6,145 nt of DNA, from NCBI GenBank assembly GCA_003564735.1, contig PXEK01000208.1, forward strand, positions 1-6,145. The letters are read 5' to 3'. This DNA comes from Cryomorphaceae bacterium. Its GTDB lineage: Bacteria; Bacteroidota; Bacteroidia; Flavobacteriales_G; Salibacteraceae. A model generated the notes under the pieces. It was not told the origin of the DNA. It was given only the letters and a program-made list of their open reading frames with translations, and did not search any database. Below, piece after piece: positions 6,143-6,145 of this stretch; the first letter of the stretch is position 1, and each line of letters starts with the position of its first letter. The translations under genes were made by a program, and so were the position numbers.

Positions 6143-6145
6143 ATG
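6143..6145 (+). CDS. Possible start codon of a following gene
   Basis: The window ends on ATG, about 24 bases after a good -7 element and preceded by A/T-rich sequence as is usual for starts in this phylum. Nothing of the product is visible, so it is a placement based only on spacing and context. Confidence 0.3.

Overview
The window looks like an ordinary chromosomal segment from a member of the Bacteroidota. Evidence for this is the TIGR02757/DUF2400-type protein end at the left edge, promoter elements of the Bacteroidota type (TAnnTTTG), starts preceded by A/T-rich sequence rather than Shine-Dalgarno boxes, and an AsmA-like protein with a very acidic C-terminal tail. The order within the phylum cannot be fixed from these genes. 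I see no mobile element, CRISPR array, tRNA, rRNA or phage gene.

Layout: (1) 1-171, + strand: the last 56 residues of a TIGR02757-family protein. (2) 201-743, - strand: an exported cysteine-type glutathione peroxidase, convergent with the previous gene. (3) 744-788: a 45-base divergent promoter region. (4) 789-1664, + strand: a fructosamine-kinase-family protein. (5) 1675-2490, - strand: a DUF3108 protein with a signal peptide, tail-to-tail with the kinase across 10 bases. (6) 2563-5274, - strand: a 903-residue AsmA-like envelope protein lying 72 bases upstream of the DUF3108 gene and probably co-transcribed with it. (7) 5275-5415: a divergent intergenic region with a promoter element facing the AsmA-like gene and two short dyads. 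(8) 5416-6000, + strand: a SOUL/HBP-family protein with a signal peptide. (9) 6001-6145: an A/T-rich intergenic region with a good promoter element, ending on an ATG that may start the next gene.

How the genes may relate: the peroxidase and the fructosamine kinase share a divergent control region and both deal with chemical damage (peroxides, sugar adducts on proteins). The AsmA-like protein and the DUF3108 protein form a same-strand pair of exported or membrane-anchored envelope proteins. The SOUL protein is a separate exported, possibly haem-binding protein. These links are inferred from order and orientation only. No gap between genes exceeds 145 bases. The 29-base (172-200) and 10-base (1665-1674) convergent gaps hold no visible terminator, and the 72-base gap 2491-2562 holds neither a terminator nor a convincing promoter. 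I found no clear novel system; the points most worth checking are regulatory.
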